From NCBI RefSeq assembly GCF_004349245.1, contig NZ_SMLC01000003.1:1-64000 (forward strand): a stretch of DNA of 64,000 bases, read 5' to 3'. The DNA is from Actinomadura sp. 6K520 (GTDB lineage Bacteria > Actinomycetota > Actinomycetes > Streptosporangiales > Streptosporangiaceae). Below are positions 16,544 to 25,310 of the stretch, in pieces. The notes below the pieces were generated by a model. The model worked only from the letters and a program-made list of their open reading frames with translations. It was not told the DNA's origin and did not search any database. Made by a program: the position numbers and the translations under genes. How positions within the stretch are numbered: position 1 is the stretch's first letter; the number at the start of each line of letters is the position of its first letter.

Positions 16544-18031
16544 TCAGAGCGCCTGCGGGAAGCGGAACAGCCGTCCCGGGTCGTGGGCGGCTTTGACCTT
16601 GCGCAGGCGACCGAGGTTGGGGCCGTAGTAGGCGCCGGCCCAGTTCTTGAGGTCGGAGTCGACGTAGTTCACGTAGGCGGTGCCGCGCATGTAGGGCTCC
16701 ATCGACGCGTGCGTGGCGCGGAGCCATGCGGTGTCGGGTGCCAGGTACTGGACGCAGAACAGGCCCTTGCGGTGGGGGAAGGCCGTGTCGCCCGGCCCCA
16801 CACGGGCTATCGCGCCGCCCATGGCGTCCATGAGCGCCGAGCGGTTCGCGACGTCGTTCCCCCGCTCGAAGCGGGCGAGCAGGGCGTTGACGGCGTCGTC
16901 GGGCAGGGGCTTGTAGGCGATGTGGGACTTTCCGGCGTAGTCGGTCCTGGGGAAGTTCCCGCCCGGCCGCTGACCGGGCAGGGTGCCCCGCGCGTGGCAC
17001 TGCTCGACGGTCTGGCCCGCACAGCCGCCCATGAACTTCATCGCGTCCAGGTGGGGACGGGACTGGACGGCCGACGAGACCGGGTCGGCGCCCACCGCGG
17101 CCGCCAGGCCGTTCATGTGCGCGGTGGCGTCCGCGAGCGCGACCCCGACGACCTCGACGGTGGGCGTCCCGCCGCCGGGGTCGGTGTTGAGGTGCAGGCT
17201 CGTCCAGACCTCGTCGGGTGCGGCCGGGGCCCAGCGCTGCCACCCGCGGACCACCGAAGCGGCCCGCGCCCAGGGCCAGCGCAGGGAGAACGGCGTGACG
17301 TCGCCGGCCTCGTGCGTCCGGTACGTGAACGAGACGGCGACGCCGAAGTTGCCGCCGCCCCCGCCCCGGCACGCCCAGAACAGGTCGGCGTGCTCCTCCG
17401 GGCCGCAGGTCAGGACCCGTCCGTCCGCCGTGACGAGCTGCGCCGACTCCAGGACGTCGCAGGACAGCCCGTACGCGCGGGACGTCACGCCGAGACCGCC
17501 GCCCAGCGTCAGGCCGGCCACACCGACCGTGGGGCAGGTGCCCGACGGGACGCTCACGCCCGCACCGGCGAGTTCGCCGTACAGGTCGATCAGCCGTGTC
17601 CCCGCGCCGACGACCGCGTGGCCGCCGTCGCGCTTCACCGTGCCCATCGGCGAGACGTCGATGACGATCCCGGTGCCCGTCGACCAGCCCGCGTAGCTGT
17701 GGCCTCCGCAGCGCACCGCGCACGGCATTCCCTGCGACGTCGCGAACGCGATGCATTCGGCGACGTCCTGGGGAGTCTCGCAGTACGCGATGCCCGCCGG
17801 TTCGACGTCGTCGAAGCGCGGGATGTACAGCCGCCGGGCCCGGTCGTAGGAGGCGTCGGACGGGCGGATCAGCCGGCCGTCCAGACCGCGGGCGAGGGCG
17901 TTCCAGTCGGCCGGGCCGGTCGGGCGGGGACGGGACGGCCGGCCGCCGGGCGCGGGCGGCTCCCCGCCGGAGCAGCCGGCGGCGGCCAGGCCGCCGACGA
18001 GCGTCGCCCTGAGCACCGCCCGCCGGTTCAT
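16544..18031 (-). CDS. Secreted FAD-linked oxidase (berberine-bridge-enzyme-like)
   Basis: This is a 495-aa PCMH-type FAD oxidase. The N-terminus NRRAVLRATLVGGLAAAGC combines a twin-Arg-like start with a lipobox-like AAGC, so it may be exported through Tat and lipidated. RCGGHSYAGWS supplies the His and SGTCPTVGVAG the Cys used by this family for bicovalent 8alpha-histidyl/6-S-cysteinyl FAD attachment. A C-terminal BBE segment (YVNYVDSDLKNWAGAYYG) is present. Family members oxidise sugars, alkaloids or polyketides with O2 and release H2O2. The gene lies 17 bp downstream of a receptor-like Ser/Thr kinase gene and probably forms an operon with it, an uncommon pairing. Confidence 0.85.
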   Translation of the reverse strand: MNRRAVLRATLVGGLAAAGCSGGEPPAPGGRPSRPRPTGPADWNALARGLDGRLIRPSDASYDRARRLYIPRFDDVEPAGIAYCETPQDVAECIAFATSQGMPCAVRCGGHSYAGWSTGTGIVIDVSPMGTVKRDGGHAVVGAGTRLIDLYGELAGAGVSVPSGTCPTVGVAGLTLGGGLGVTSRAYGLSCDVLESAQLVTADGRVLTCGPEEHADLFWACRGGGGGNFGVAVSFTYRTHEAGDVTPFSLRWPWARAASVVRGWQRWAPAAPDEVWTSLHLNTDPGGGTPTVEVVGVALADATAHMNGLAAAVGADPVSSAVQSRPHLDAMKFMGGCAGQTVEQCHARGTLPGQRPGGNFPRTDYAGKSHIAYKPLPDDAVNALLARFERGNDVANRSALMDAMGGAIARVGPGDTAFPHRKGLFCVQYLAPDTAWLRATHASMEPYMRGTAYVNYVDSDLKNWAGAYYGPNLGRLRKVKAAHDPGRLFRFPQAL

Positions 18032-18048
18032 GCGCCCGGCCTCGCGTG

Positions 18049-19590
18049 TCAGGACGGGCTCCGCAGCGTCTTGAGGATGGTCTCGTAGTACGGCACACCC
18101 TCGTTCCAGTGCTTCTGGTCGCCGATCAGGACGGCCTGGTAGACGGCGCCGCCGAGCTCGAAGACCCGCACCCGCACGCGGCCGGGGACGCCGTCCCGGG
18201 TGAAGGTGAACTGGAGCTCGGCCGCCCGGCCGCCCTGGTACCGGACGTCCCGGTCGAAGTTCTCCTGCTTGTAGCCGGGGTAGTCCGGGTCGTTCCGCAT
18301 CTGCCGCGCCGCGTCCGCGAGGCCGTCCGCGATATCCCCCCGGGGCGTGGAGGCGATGCGCTGTATGCTCACCCCCCGCTTGACCCCCTGGGTCTGGTCC
18401 GTGAACGTCACGTCGTCGCCGGAGCCGTCCTCCTTCCAGCCCTCGGGGACCGCCGCGACGAACGCCGACCCCCGGTACGGGCGGTATCCGTCGGGCACGC
18501 CGGCGCTCGACGACGCGGAGGAGGACGCGCCCCCGCCGGCCCTGTTGCCGCGGTCGGCGGGCTCCTCGCCCTGGGTGGTGAACACCACGATCGTGACGAT
18601 GGCGGCGACCATCGCGGCGGTGAAGATCCCGGCCGGGAGGATCAGCTGCCACGGCGGGCGCTTGCGCGCGGCCGGGGGCGCGGGCGTCTCGACGGTCGGC
18701 GCGGCGGGCGGGGGCGGAAGCGTCACGTCGCGCTGCCCCGGTCCGGGCGGGGCGAACGCGGGCGGGTCGGCGCGGCCGGCACCGGCTCCGTGCGCGACCT
18801 GGCGCAGCATGCGCCCGGCCTCGCCGGGACCCATGCGCTGTTCCGGGTCCTTGCGGAGGAGGCCCTGGAGCACCGGGGTGAGCGGCCCGGCGCGCTCGAT
18901 CGGGTCCGGGTCGTCGGAGAGGACGGCGGCCATCACGCCCCAGACGTCGGGCCGCTTGTACGGGGGACGGCCCTCGACGGCCGCGTACAGGGTGGCCCCC
19001 AGGGACCACAGGTCCGACGCCGGGGTGGCCCGCTGGTGGCGCGCCTGCTCGGGCGCCAGGTACGCGGGCGACCCGACGATGGCCCCGGCCTGCGTGAGCG
19101 TCTCGTCGCCCGCCACGGTCGCGATGCCGAAGTCGGTGAGGACGGCGCGGCCCGGCGGCAGCAGCACGTTCCCCGGCTTCACGTCGCGGTGCACGACCCC
19201 GGCGGCGTGCGCGGCGCTGAGCGCGTCCAGGAGGTCGAGGCCGATCGCGGCCGCCCGGTCCGGCAGCAGCGGCCCCTCCCGCGCGATGACCCTGTCGAGG
19301 GACTCCGCCCGGACGAGGCTCATCACGATCCAGGGCCGCCCGTCCTCCTCCACGACGTCGTGGACGGTCACGATGCCGGGATGGTCGAGCCGCGCCGCGG
19401 ACCTCGCCTCGCGGAACGTCCGTGCGTACGTCCGCTCGACCTGCGCCTCGTCCAGGCCCTGCGGCAGGGACACCTCCTTGACCGCGACCTCCCGGCCGAG
19501 CGTGCGGTCGCGGGCCCGCCACACGGCCCCCATCCCGCCGCGGCCGAGCACCTCGACGAGTTCGTAGCGCCCCGCCACCACTTGGACCAT
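18049..19590 (-). CDS. Transmembrane Ser/Thr protein kinase (PknB-type) with extracellular domain
   Basis: This 513-aa Hanks-type kinase has a Gly-rich loop LGRGGMGAVW near residues 15-24, ATP-binding Lys in VAVKEV, catalytic loop HRDVKPGNVLL near 134, DFGIA near 152 and an APEQ activation-segment end. A Pro-rich juxtamembrane stretch leads to one membrane helix (LPAGIFTAAMVAAIVTIVVF, about 309-329), then about 180 extracellular residues with no PASTA repeats. The outside domain (starting GYRPYRGSAFVAAVPEGW) resembles the sensor-like domains of other actinobacterial kinases, with unknown ligand. It is followed by the exported FAD oxidase, which may be a linked output or substrate. Confidence 0.9.
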   Translation of the reverse strand: MVQVVAGRYELVEVLGRGGMGAVWRARDRTLGREVAVKEVSLPQGLDEAQVERTYARTFREARSAARLDHPGIVTVHDVVEEDGRPWIVMSLVRAESLDRVIAREGPLLPDRAAAIGLDLLDALSAAHAAGVVHRDVKPGNVLLPPGRAVLTDFGIATVAGDETLTQAGAIVGSPAYLAPEQARHQRATPASDLWSLGATLYAAVEGRPPYKRPDVWGVMAAVLSDDPDPIERAGPLTPVLQGLLRKDPEQRMGPGEAGRMLRQVAHGAGAGRADPPAFAPPGPGQRDVTLPPPPAAPTVETPAPPAARKRPPWQLILPAGIFTAAMVAAIVTIVVFTTQGEEPADRGNRAGGGASSSASSSAGVPDGYRPYRGSAFVAAVPEGWKEDGSGDDVTFTDQTQGVKRGVSIQRIASTPRGDIADGLADAARQMRNDPDYPGYKQENFDRDVRYQGGRAAELQFTFTRDGVPGRVRVRVFELGGAVYQAVLIGDQKHWNEGVPYYETILKTLRSPS

Positions 19591-19630
19591 GGAGCAAGAC
19601 GATACCGACGCATCGCCCGGAGTTTCCGGC

Positions 19631-20614
19631 CTATTCGGGCTCTCCCTCGCGGCTGGCGAGCAGCCGCCGCAGCGAGTCCAGCCGGGCCCGGCTGGCGTGC
19701 CCGTCGGCCACCCAGCCGTCCAGCCCGCAGAGCTCCTGCAGGTGGTCGCAGTGCGGCGGGCAGCGCTCGGCGGCGCCCGCCGCGAGGTCCTCGAACGCGT
19801 TGATCACGTGCGCGGGGTCGACGTGCGCGAGCCCGAAGCTCCGCACGCCGGGGGTGTCGATGATCCAGCCGTCGCCGCCGGGCAGCGCCAGCGCGATCGC
19901 CGACGACGAGGTGTGCCGGCCGCGGCCGGTGACCGCGTTGACGTGGCTGACCGCCCGCTCGGCGTCCGGGACGAGCGTGTTCACCAGCGTCGACTTGCCG
20001 ACGCCCGAGTGCCCGACGAGCACGCTCATGCGGCCGGACAGGTGGCCGCGCAGCTCGTCGAGGCCGCCGCGCAGCCCGCCGTCCCCGGTGCGGCGCGTCA
20101 CGATGTAGGGGACGCCGAGCGGCGCGTACTCGCTGACCAGGGCCTCGGCGTCGGCGAGGTCGGCCTTGGTGAGGCAGAGCAGCGGGTCCATCCCGGCGTC
20201 GTAGGCGGCGACGAGCTGCCGGTCGATCATGCGGGGGCGGGGCTCGGGGTCGGCGAGGGCCGTCACGATCACGAGCTGGTCGGCGTTCGCGACGATGATC
20301 CGCTCGAACGGGTCGGTGTCGTCGGCGGTCCGGCGCAGCGAGGAGCGCCGCGGCTCGACGCGGACGATGCGGGCCAGGGTGTCGGGCTCGCCGGACACGT
20401 CGCCGACGAGGGCCACCCGGTCGCCCACGACGACGCCCTTGCGGCCCAGCTCCCGGGCGCGCATCGCGGTGACGCCGCGCTCGTCGCCGGTGCCCGGGTC
20501 CACCAGGCAGCGGTACCGGCCCCGGTCCACCGCGATCACGAATCCGGTGGAGGCGTCCTCGTGCGCGGGACGGCGGCGGGTGCGCGGACGCGACCCGCGG
20601 CGTCCGGGCCGCAC
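19631..20614 (-). CDS. rsgA: Ribosome small-subunit-dependent GTPase A
   Basis: This is the circularly permuted GTPase that checks late 30S ribosome assembly. An OB-fold N-terminus is followed by permuted G motifs (G4-like TKAD near 149, P-loop GHSGVGKS near 205, DTPGVRSFG) and a C-terminal zinc knuckle (CPPHCDHLQELC). The GTG at 20614 gives 327 aa but drops the acidic/basic N-terminus DYDEDDVRVRPGRRG that homologues have. The frame stays open upstream to CTG 20656, which has GGGACGG before it, so translation may begin at that CTG (341 aa). It lies 16-58 bp after aroA and is probably co-transcribed. Confidence 0.9.
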   Translation of the reverse strand: MRPGRRGSRPRTRRRPAHEDASTGFVIAVDRGRYRCLVDPGTGDERGVTAMRARELGRKGVVVGDRVALVGDVSGEPDTLARIVRVEPRRSSLRRTADDTDPFERIIVANADQLVIVTALADPEPRPRMIDRQLVAAYDAGMDPLLCLTKADLADAEALVSEYAPLGVPYIVTRRTGDGGLRGGLDELRGHLSGRMSVLVGHSGVGKSTLVNTLVPDAERAVSHVNAVTGRGRHTSSSAIALALPGGDGWIIDTPGVRSFGLAHVDPAHVINAFEDLAAGAAERCPPHCDHLQELCGLDGWVADGHASRARLDSLRRLLASREGEPE

Positions 20615-20672
20615 CCGGACGTCGTCCTCGTCGTAGTCGTGCGTTCGTCTGGCCAGTGGTCCGTCCCTGCCG

Positions 20673-21944
20673 TCAGGCGGGCGCCAGCATCGACGCCCAC
20701 GACTCCGTGAAGTTCGGAAGAGTTTTGCCCACGGTGCCCGGATTCTCCACCTCTATACCGGGAACGGCCAGGCCGAGAACGGCCGCCGCCATCACCATCC
20801 GGTGGTCGTCGTAGGTGCGGAAGACGCCGCCGCGCAGCGGCCGCGGCCGGATCTCCAGCCCGTCCGGCAGCTCCCGGACGTCGCCGCCGAGCCCGTTCAG
20901 CTCGCTGACCAGGGCAGCGAGCCGGTCGGTCTCGTGGCCGCGCAGGTGCGCGATGCCCGTCAGCCGGGACGGGGAGCCGGCGAGCGCGGCGACGGCCGTG
21001 AGCACCGGCGTCAGCTCCCCGACCTCGTGCAGGTCGGCGTCCAGCCCGGAGTACCCGCCCGAGCCGCGCACGGTCAGCCCGTCCGGCCCGCGGGACACCT
21101 CGGCGCCCATCGCGGCGAGCAGCCCGCGCAGCGCGTCGCCCGGCTGCGTCGTCTCGGCCGGCCAGTCCCGCACGGTGACGCGCCCGCCGGTGACCAGCGC
21201 CGCCCCCAGGAACTGCGCCGCGTTCGACAGATCCGGCTCGATCGCCCACTCGCCGCCGCGGAGCGGGCCGGGCGCGACCCGCCACAGGTTCGGCCCGGTC
21301 TCCACCACCGCGCCCGCCGCGCGCAGCATGTGCACTGTCATCGCCAGATGCGGCGCCGACGGCACGGGCGGCCCCTCGTGCCTGACCTCGACGCCCTTCG
21401 CGAAGCGCGGCGCGGCCAGCAGCAGCCCCGACACGAGCTGCGACGACCCGGACGCGTCGATCACCACGTGCCCGCCGCCGACCGAGCCCGTCCCGTGCAC
21501 GGTGAACGGCAGCGCGCCCCGCCCGCCGTCGTCGATGCGGGCGCCGAGGGCCCGCAGCGCGGTGATGATCGGGCCCATCGGCCGCTCCCGCGCCCGCGGG
21601 TCGCCGTCGACGGCCACCTCGCCGGACGCGAGGGCCGCGACGGGCGGCAGGAACCGCATCACCGTCCCGGCGAGCCCCACGTCCACGCGCGCGGGACCGT
21701 GCAGCTCACCCGGGCGGACCTCCCAGCCCGCGGAGTCCTCGGCGACCCCGGTGCCGAGCGCGCGGAGGGCATCGGCCATCAGCACCGTGTCGCGGCTGCG
21801 CAGCGGGCGCGTGATGCGCGCGGGCGCGTCGGCCAGCGCCGCGAGGACCAGTGCCCGGTTCGTCATCGACTTCGAGCCGGGCAGCGACACGGTCGCGTCC
21901 ACGGGGGCAGCGGCGACCGGGGCGAGCCAATGCGGAGTGGGCAT
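20673..21944 (-). CDS. aroA: 3-phosphoshikimate 1-carboxyvinyltransferase (EPSP synthase)
   Basis: This enzyme transfers enolpyruvyl from PEP to shikimate-3-phosphate in aromatic amino-acid biosynthesis. The 423-aa sequence has the substrate-binding motif [18 protein letters not shown] at residues 20-37, the central GTVMRFLPP and a [13 protein letters not shown] loop, all typical of the actinobacterial class. It starts at ATG 21944. The gene directly precedes rsgA, the same pair as in Streptomyces genomes. Confidence 0.95.
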   Translation of the reverse strand: MPTPHWLAPVAAAPVDATVSLPGSKSMTNRALVLAALADAPARITRPLRSRDTVLMADALRALGTGVAEDSAGWEVRPGELHGPARVDVGLAGTVMRFLPPVAALASGEVAVDGDPRARERPMGPIITALRALGARIDDGGRGALPFTVHGTGSVGGGHVVIDASGSSQLVSGLLLAAPRFAKGVEVRHEGPPVPSAPHLAMTVHMLRAAGAVVETGPNLWRVAPGPLRGGEWAIEPDLSNAAQFLGAALVTGGRVTVRDWPAETTQPGDALRGLLAAMGAEVSRGPDGLTVRGSGGYSGLDADLHEVGELTPVLTAVAALAGSPSRLTGIAHLRGHETDRLAALVSELNGLGGDVRELPDGLEIRPRPLRGGVFRTYDDHRMVMAAAVLGLAVPGIEVENPGTVGKTLPNFTESWASMLAPA

Positions 21945-21994
21945 GACCCAAGGTTATCGGGCCGGGAGAGGGCCCAGCGGATCGCTCGGCGGGG

Positions 21995-22708
21995 TCACAG
22001 GGGGATGGTCAGCAGCGTGCCGCCGCCGTCGAGCCGTACCTCGAACCGGGTGATCTCCTGCCGGGTGAGGCCCGTCCCGCCCTGCATCACGAGCGGGTTG
22101 GGCTGCCCCGGGACGCCGTAGCCCTTCTCCGGGACGCGCCAGCCGGCGACGACGCTGCGCTCACCGGTCTCGGACACCGCCTCCAGATGGCACCTCAGCG
22201 GCCCCTTGATGCCGCGCAGTTCCAGGCTGACCTGCGTCCCCCAGCCCTTGTCGACGAGCCCGACCGTGCCGGACGCGCCCGTGCTCGCGTCCGTCGCCTG
22301 GAACCGCTCGCCGGTGACGGCGACGGGCGGCGGCTGCCGCCGGGCCTCGCCGTCATCGCCGAGCACCGTCCCGACGCCTATCCCGACGGCCAGCATCGCG
22401 GCCGCCGCCGCCCCGCCGACGGTGTAGGCCCCGCGCCGGAACCGGCGGTCCTCCCGCCGCCGGCGCCGCATCATGTCGATCACCGGCGCGGGCGGCCGGT
22501 GCCCGTCGGCCGGCTCCGCCATCGGGGCGGGCCCGGCGGGGTCGCCGCCGAGCGCGGACAGGACGCCCGCCGTCCCCGACATCTCGGCCAGCTCCGCCTG
22601 GCACCTGCCGCACCCGTGAAGATGGGCCTCGAAGGCCCGCCGGTCGCCCTCCTCGAGCAGGCCGAGCGCGTACGCGCCGACGTCGGTGTGCTCGACCGGC
22701 GAACTCAT
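21995..22708 (-). CDS. Membrane anti-sigma factor with zinc-finger N-terminus
   Basis: This 237-aa partner of the ECF sigma factor has an N-terminal ZAS-type zinc-binding helix (AHLHGCGRCQAEL, pattern HxxxCxxC) around residues 24-35 that should clamp the sigma factor. A membrane helix (YTVGGAAAAAMLAVGIGVGTVLG) lies near 103-126, and an extracytoplasmic RskA-like C-terminal domain follows. The ATG overlaps the sigma stop codon (ATGA), coupling their synthesis. This is probably a regulated-proteolysis system that senses an envelope or redox signal. Confidence 0.88.
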   Translation of the reverse strand: MSSPVEHTDVGAYALGLLEEGDRRAFEAHLHGCGRCQAELAEMSGTAGVLSALGGDPAGPAPMAEPADGHRPPAPVIDMMRRRRREDRRFRRGAYTVGGAAAAAMLAVGIGVGTVLGDDGEARRQPPPVAVTGERFQATDASTGASGTVGLVDKGWGTQVSLELRGIKGPLRCHLEAVSETGERSVVAGWRVPEKGYGVPGQPNPLVMQGGTGLTRQEITRFEVRLDGGGTLLTIPL

Positions 22709-23310
22709 GAGGTCACCCCCCTCTCCTCCAAGGCGACGCGCAGGGCGCGCAACGCGTAGTAGACGCGGGACTTGACCGTTCCCACCGGGATGCCGAGGTA
22801 CTCGGCCGCCTGGTTCACCGTACGGTCGCGCAGCACCGTCTCCGTCAGCGCCTGACGGTGTGCGGGGGAGAGCGCCTCCAGCGCCTCCGCCACCACGACC
22901 TTGCGCAGCAGTCCGTCCATCTCGTCCGCCATCGGCAGGTTCTCCAGGGGGCCGTCGCCGACCTCGGGCGGCCGGACCTCGCGCTGCCGCCGATTGTCGA
23001 TCACGATACGCCTGGAGACCGTGGCCAGCCACGGCATCAGCGAGGACGTGCGGTCGTCGAGGCGGTCCGCGCTGCGCCACGCCCGGATCATCGTCTCCTG
23101 CACGACGTCCTCGGCCCACTGGCGGTCACCGCCGGTGAGCCGGAGGACGAACGCGAGGAGCGGCCGATGGTACTCGCGGTAGAGCTCGGCGACGATCTCG
23201 TCGTCGCGTGCGGCCCGGCCGGCCGCGGAGGCCGGCCGGGCCGCGCCGGGGCGGCGGAGCAGGCTCCGCAACCCGCCGGTCTGGCGACCGGTCGATCCGG
23301 GAACTGCCAT
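22705..23310 (-). CDS. ECF RNA polymerase sigma factor (SigL/SigK-like)
   Basis: This 201-aa group 4 sigma factor has region 2 (YREYHRPLLAFVLRLTGGD, then WAEDVVQETMIRAW) at about 43-80 and region 4 (LSPAHRQALTETV ... YLGIPVGTVKSRVYYALRAL) at about 140-190. The paired membrane anti-sigma gene follows with a 4-bp overlap. The upstream promoter TGAACC-N17-CGTA matches the general ECF consensus, so it is likely autoregulated. I cannot tell SigL from SigK families with certainty. Confidence 0.92.
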   Translation of the reverse strand: MAVPGSTGRQTGGLRSLLRRPGAARPASAAGRAARDDEIVAELYREYHRPLLAFVLRLTGGDRQWAEDVVQETMIRAWRSADRLDDRTSSLMPWLATVSRRIVIDNRRQREVRPPEVGDGPLENLPMADEMDGLLRKVVVAEALEALSPAHRQALTETVLRDRTVNQAAEYLGIPVGTVKSRVYYALRALRVALEERGVTS

Positions 23311-23390
23311 GGCCGGGGCGTCTCCGTGGGGGCGATCGACGAGCGGGGCTCGTCGAGTGGACGGTGGTGGGGACGTCAGTCAACTGGCAG

Positions 23391-23417
23391 TACGGGACCG
23401 CCCCGGCTCTCGGTTCA
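23391..23417 (-). promoter_or_regulatory. ECF-type promoter (TGAACC-N17-CGTA) of the sigma/anti-sigma operon
   Basis: On the minus strand TGAACC (23412-23417) and CGTA (23391-23394) are separated by 17 bases, the usual ECF -35/-10 layout, about 80 bp before the sigma start. This predicts autoregulation by the sigma factor. A second, weaker GAACC/CGTT pair lies just upstream. Confidence 0.55.
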
Positions 23418-23454
23418 ACGGATTTGAGGCTCTTTTAAGGTTCTCTTCGGGAAG

Positions 23455-24339
23455 TCAGTGCTTGACGGCCTGCTTGACCTTGCCCGCCTGCGCCGCCGTC
23501 CCGGCCTTGACCGTCTTGCCGGCCTTCATGGCCTTCGCCGCCTGGGTGGCCGTCCCGGCCTTGACGGTCTGCCCGGCCCGCGCGGCCCGTCCCGGCTTGG
23601 CCGCCCGGCCCGCCTTGAACGCGGCCCCCGCCTTCGCGCCACCGGCCATGAGGCCCCGCATCGCGCCGCCGCCCCGCTTGCGGCCCTTGGAGCCGCCCGG
23701 CTTGGCGATCTTCACCGTGACCGACTTCGCCGGCCTGGCCGCCTTGGCGCCCTTGGCCGCCTTCGCGGCCTGCTTCGCGGCCTTGCGTCCGCTCTCGGCG
23801 CGGGCGGTGCGCACCTGGCGGGCCGCCTCCCGGCGTGCGTCGCGCAGCGTCGCCGCGGCCTCCCGGCGCAGCGCCTTGGCCTCGGCGCCGCTCTTGATCT
23901 GCGTCTCCCGCGCGGCGCGCCGCAGCTCCGCCGTCCGCGGCGGGCGGCGCGGCTCGGTCGCCACCATCAGCAGCGCGCCGAACAGGCCGGCGTTCTTCAG
24001 CAGGTGGGACCGCTCGCTGGCGCGGCGTTCGGGATCGTCCTCGGTCCAGAAGCGGTGCTCGGTCGCCAGCGCGGGCACCAGCTGCGCGGCGAGCAGCAGC
24101 GTGGTCAGCCGCCGGAACCTGCCGGTCAGCAGCAGGGCACCGGTGCCGAGGCTGAGCGCGCCCTCCATGCGGACGAGCGTCTCGGGGTCCTTCGGCAGCC
24201 ATTCGATCCGGTCGGCCACCGGCTTGACCGCGGGACCCACCCGCTCGGCGCGCTCGCGCGGGTCGCGGACGGCTTCCAGGCCGGTCATGATGTAGGGCGC
24301 CGCCACGAACGGGCGGGCCAGGGTCGTGAAGGGTCGCAT
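23455..24339 (-). CDS. DoxX family membrane protein with Lys/Ala-rich tail
   Basis: This is a 294-aa protein. Residues about 1-130 form a DoxX-like four-helix membrane domain (FVAAPYIMTGLEAVRDP, then ALSLGTGALLLTGRFRRL). From about residue 140 to the end the sequence is cytoplasmic and extremely rich in Lys, Ala and Gly, with KAGK/KAGT/AAKAAKG repeats similar to histone-H1-like actinobacterial tails. DoxX proteins act in redox or thiol stress complexes in mycobacteria. The tail could bind DNA or polyanions, but that is inference. It is divergent from the SRAP gene. Confidence 0.85.
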   Translation of the reverse strand: MRPFTTLARPFVAAPYIMTGLEAVRDPRERAERVGPAVKPVADRIEWLPKDPETLVRMEGALSLGTGALLLTGRFRRLTTLLLAAQLVPALATEHRFWTEDDPERRASERSHLLKNAGLFGALLMVATEPRRPPRTAELRRAARETQIKSGAEAKALRREAAATLRDARREAARQVRTARAESGRKAAKQAAKAAKGAKAARPAKSVTVKIAKPGGSKGRKRGGGAMRGLMAGGAKAGAAFKAGRAAKPGRAARAGQTVKAGTATQAAKAMKAGKTVKAGTAAQAGKVKQAVKH

Positions 24340-24391
24340 GACCCGCTACATGCCCATCACGCCGCGCCTCAAGCACGGCAGGATGGGACCC

Positions 24392-25231
24392 ATGTGCGGA
24401 CGCTATGCCACCACCCGAGCGCGGCAGGAGCTGCTGGACGAGTTCCAGGTGCAGCTCGACGCCGTCGACGGGGACATCCAGCCCGACTACAACGTCGCCC
24501 CGACGAAGCAGGTTCCGGTCGTCCTGAACCGGCGCCCGAAGGACGCCCTCGAGGAGGCCGCGGCCGTCCGGCAGCTGCGGACGGTGAGATGGGGGCTCGT
24601 CCCGTCGTGGGCCAAGGACCTGTCCATCGGCTCCCGCATGATCAACGCGCGGTTCGAGACGGTGCACGAGAAGCCGTCGTACCGCCGCGCGTTCGCGCGG
24701 CGCCGCTGCCTGCTCCCGGCCGACGGCTACTTCGAGTGGTACACCCTGCAGGACCAGGGCGAGTCGCCTGATCCGGCCGAGGGCGAGAAGAAGGCCAAGA
24801 AGAAGCCGCAGAAACAGCCCTACTTCATCCGTCCCAACGACGGTGCGGTCATGGCGATGGCAGGGCTTTACGAGCTGTGGAAGTCGCCCGAGGGCGGTTC
24901 CGGGGGGTCCGGTGGGTCGTCCTCCCAGGTCGGGCCGGGCGAGTGGGTCTGGACGTGCACGGTGATCACCACCGACGCACCGGACGACCTCGGCCGCATC
25001 CACGACCGGATGCCGATGATCGTCGAGCCGGACCGCTGGGACGCCTGGCTCGACCCGGCGCTGACCGAGACCGAGCAGGTCCGGAGCCTGCTGGTGCCCG
25101 CGATGGCCGGGACAATGGACGCCTACCCGGTGTCAAAGGCGGTCAACAACGTGCGAAACAACGGACCGGAGCTCATAGAACCCGCGCTTTCTGGGGATAG
25201 TCCAGGAAGCAATTCCGACGGTTTGTTCTGA
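24392..25231 (+). CDS. SOS-response-associated peptidase (SRAP/YedK/HMCES-like)
   Basis: This 279-aa protein forms a stable thiazolidine crosslink with abasic sites in single-stranded DNA and so protects replication forks. The start must be ATG 24392 because Cys2 (MCGRYATT) is the catalytic residue after Met removal. Also visible are NVAPTKQVPVV, MINARFETV, the Glu of CLLPADGYFEW and the His of HDRMPMIV. A Lys-rich insert (EKKAKKKPQKQ) and a Gly/Ser loop from a G/C element at 24900-24926 lengthen it. It is divergent from DoxX. Confidence 0.93.
   Translation: MCGRYATTRARQELLDEFQVQLDAVDGDIQPDYNVAPTKQVPVVLNRRPKDALEEAAAVRQLRTVRWGLVPSWAKDLSIGSRMINARFETVHEKPSYRRAFARRRCLLPADGYFEWYTLQDQGESPDPAEGEKKAKKKPQKQPYFIRPNDGAVMAMAGLYELWKSPEGGSGGSGGSSSQVGPGEWVWTCTVITTDAPDDLGRIHDRMPMIVEPDRWDAWLDPALTETEQVRSLLVPAMAGTMDAYPVSKAVNNVRNNGPELIEPALSGDSPGSNSDGLF
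24900..24926 (+). repeat. G/C palindrome element, copy 4 (decayed, inside SRAP CDS)
   Basis: The sequence is CCGGGGGGTC-c-GG-t-GGG-t-CGTCC-t-CCC. It matches the element at 37308 with a few substitutions, so it looks like an older copy. It encodes GGSGGSGGSSSQ, a flexible loop before the VWTCTVIT strand. Confidence 0.55.
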
Positions 25232-25310
25232 CCGCGGCCGCGACCGCGGCGGCGGCCGGAGCCGGAGCGCATTGCCCGGGATCCCCCTGCCGGGAGGAGT
25301 TCGCAGCGTC

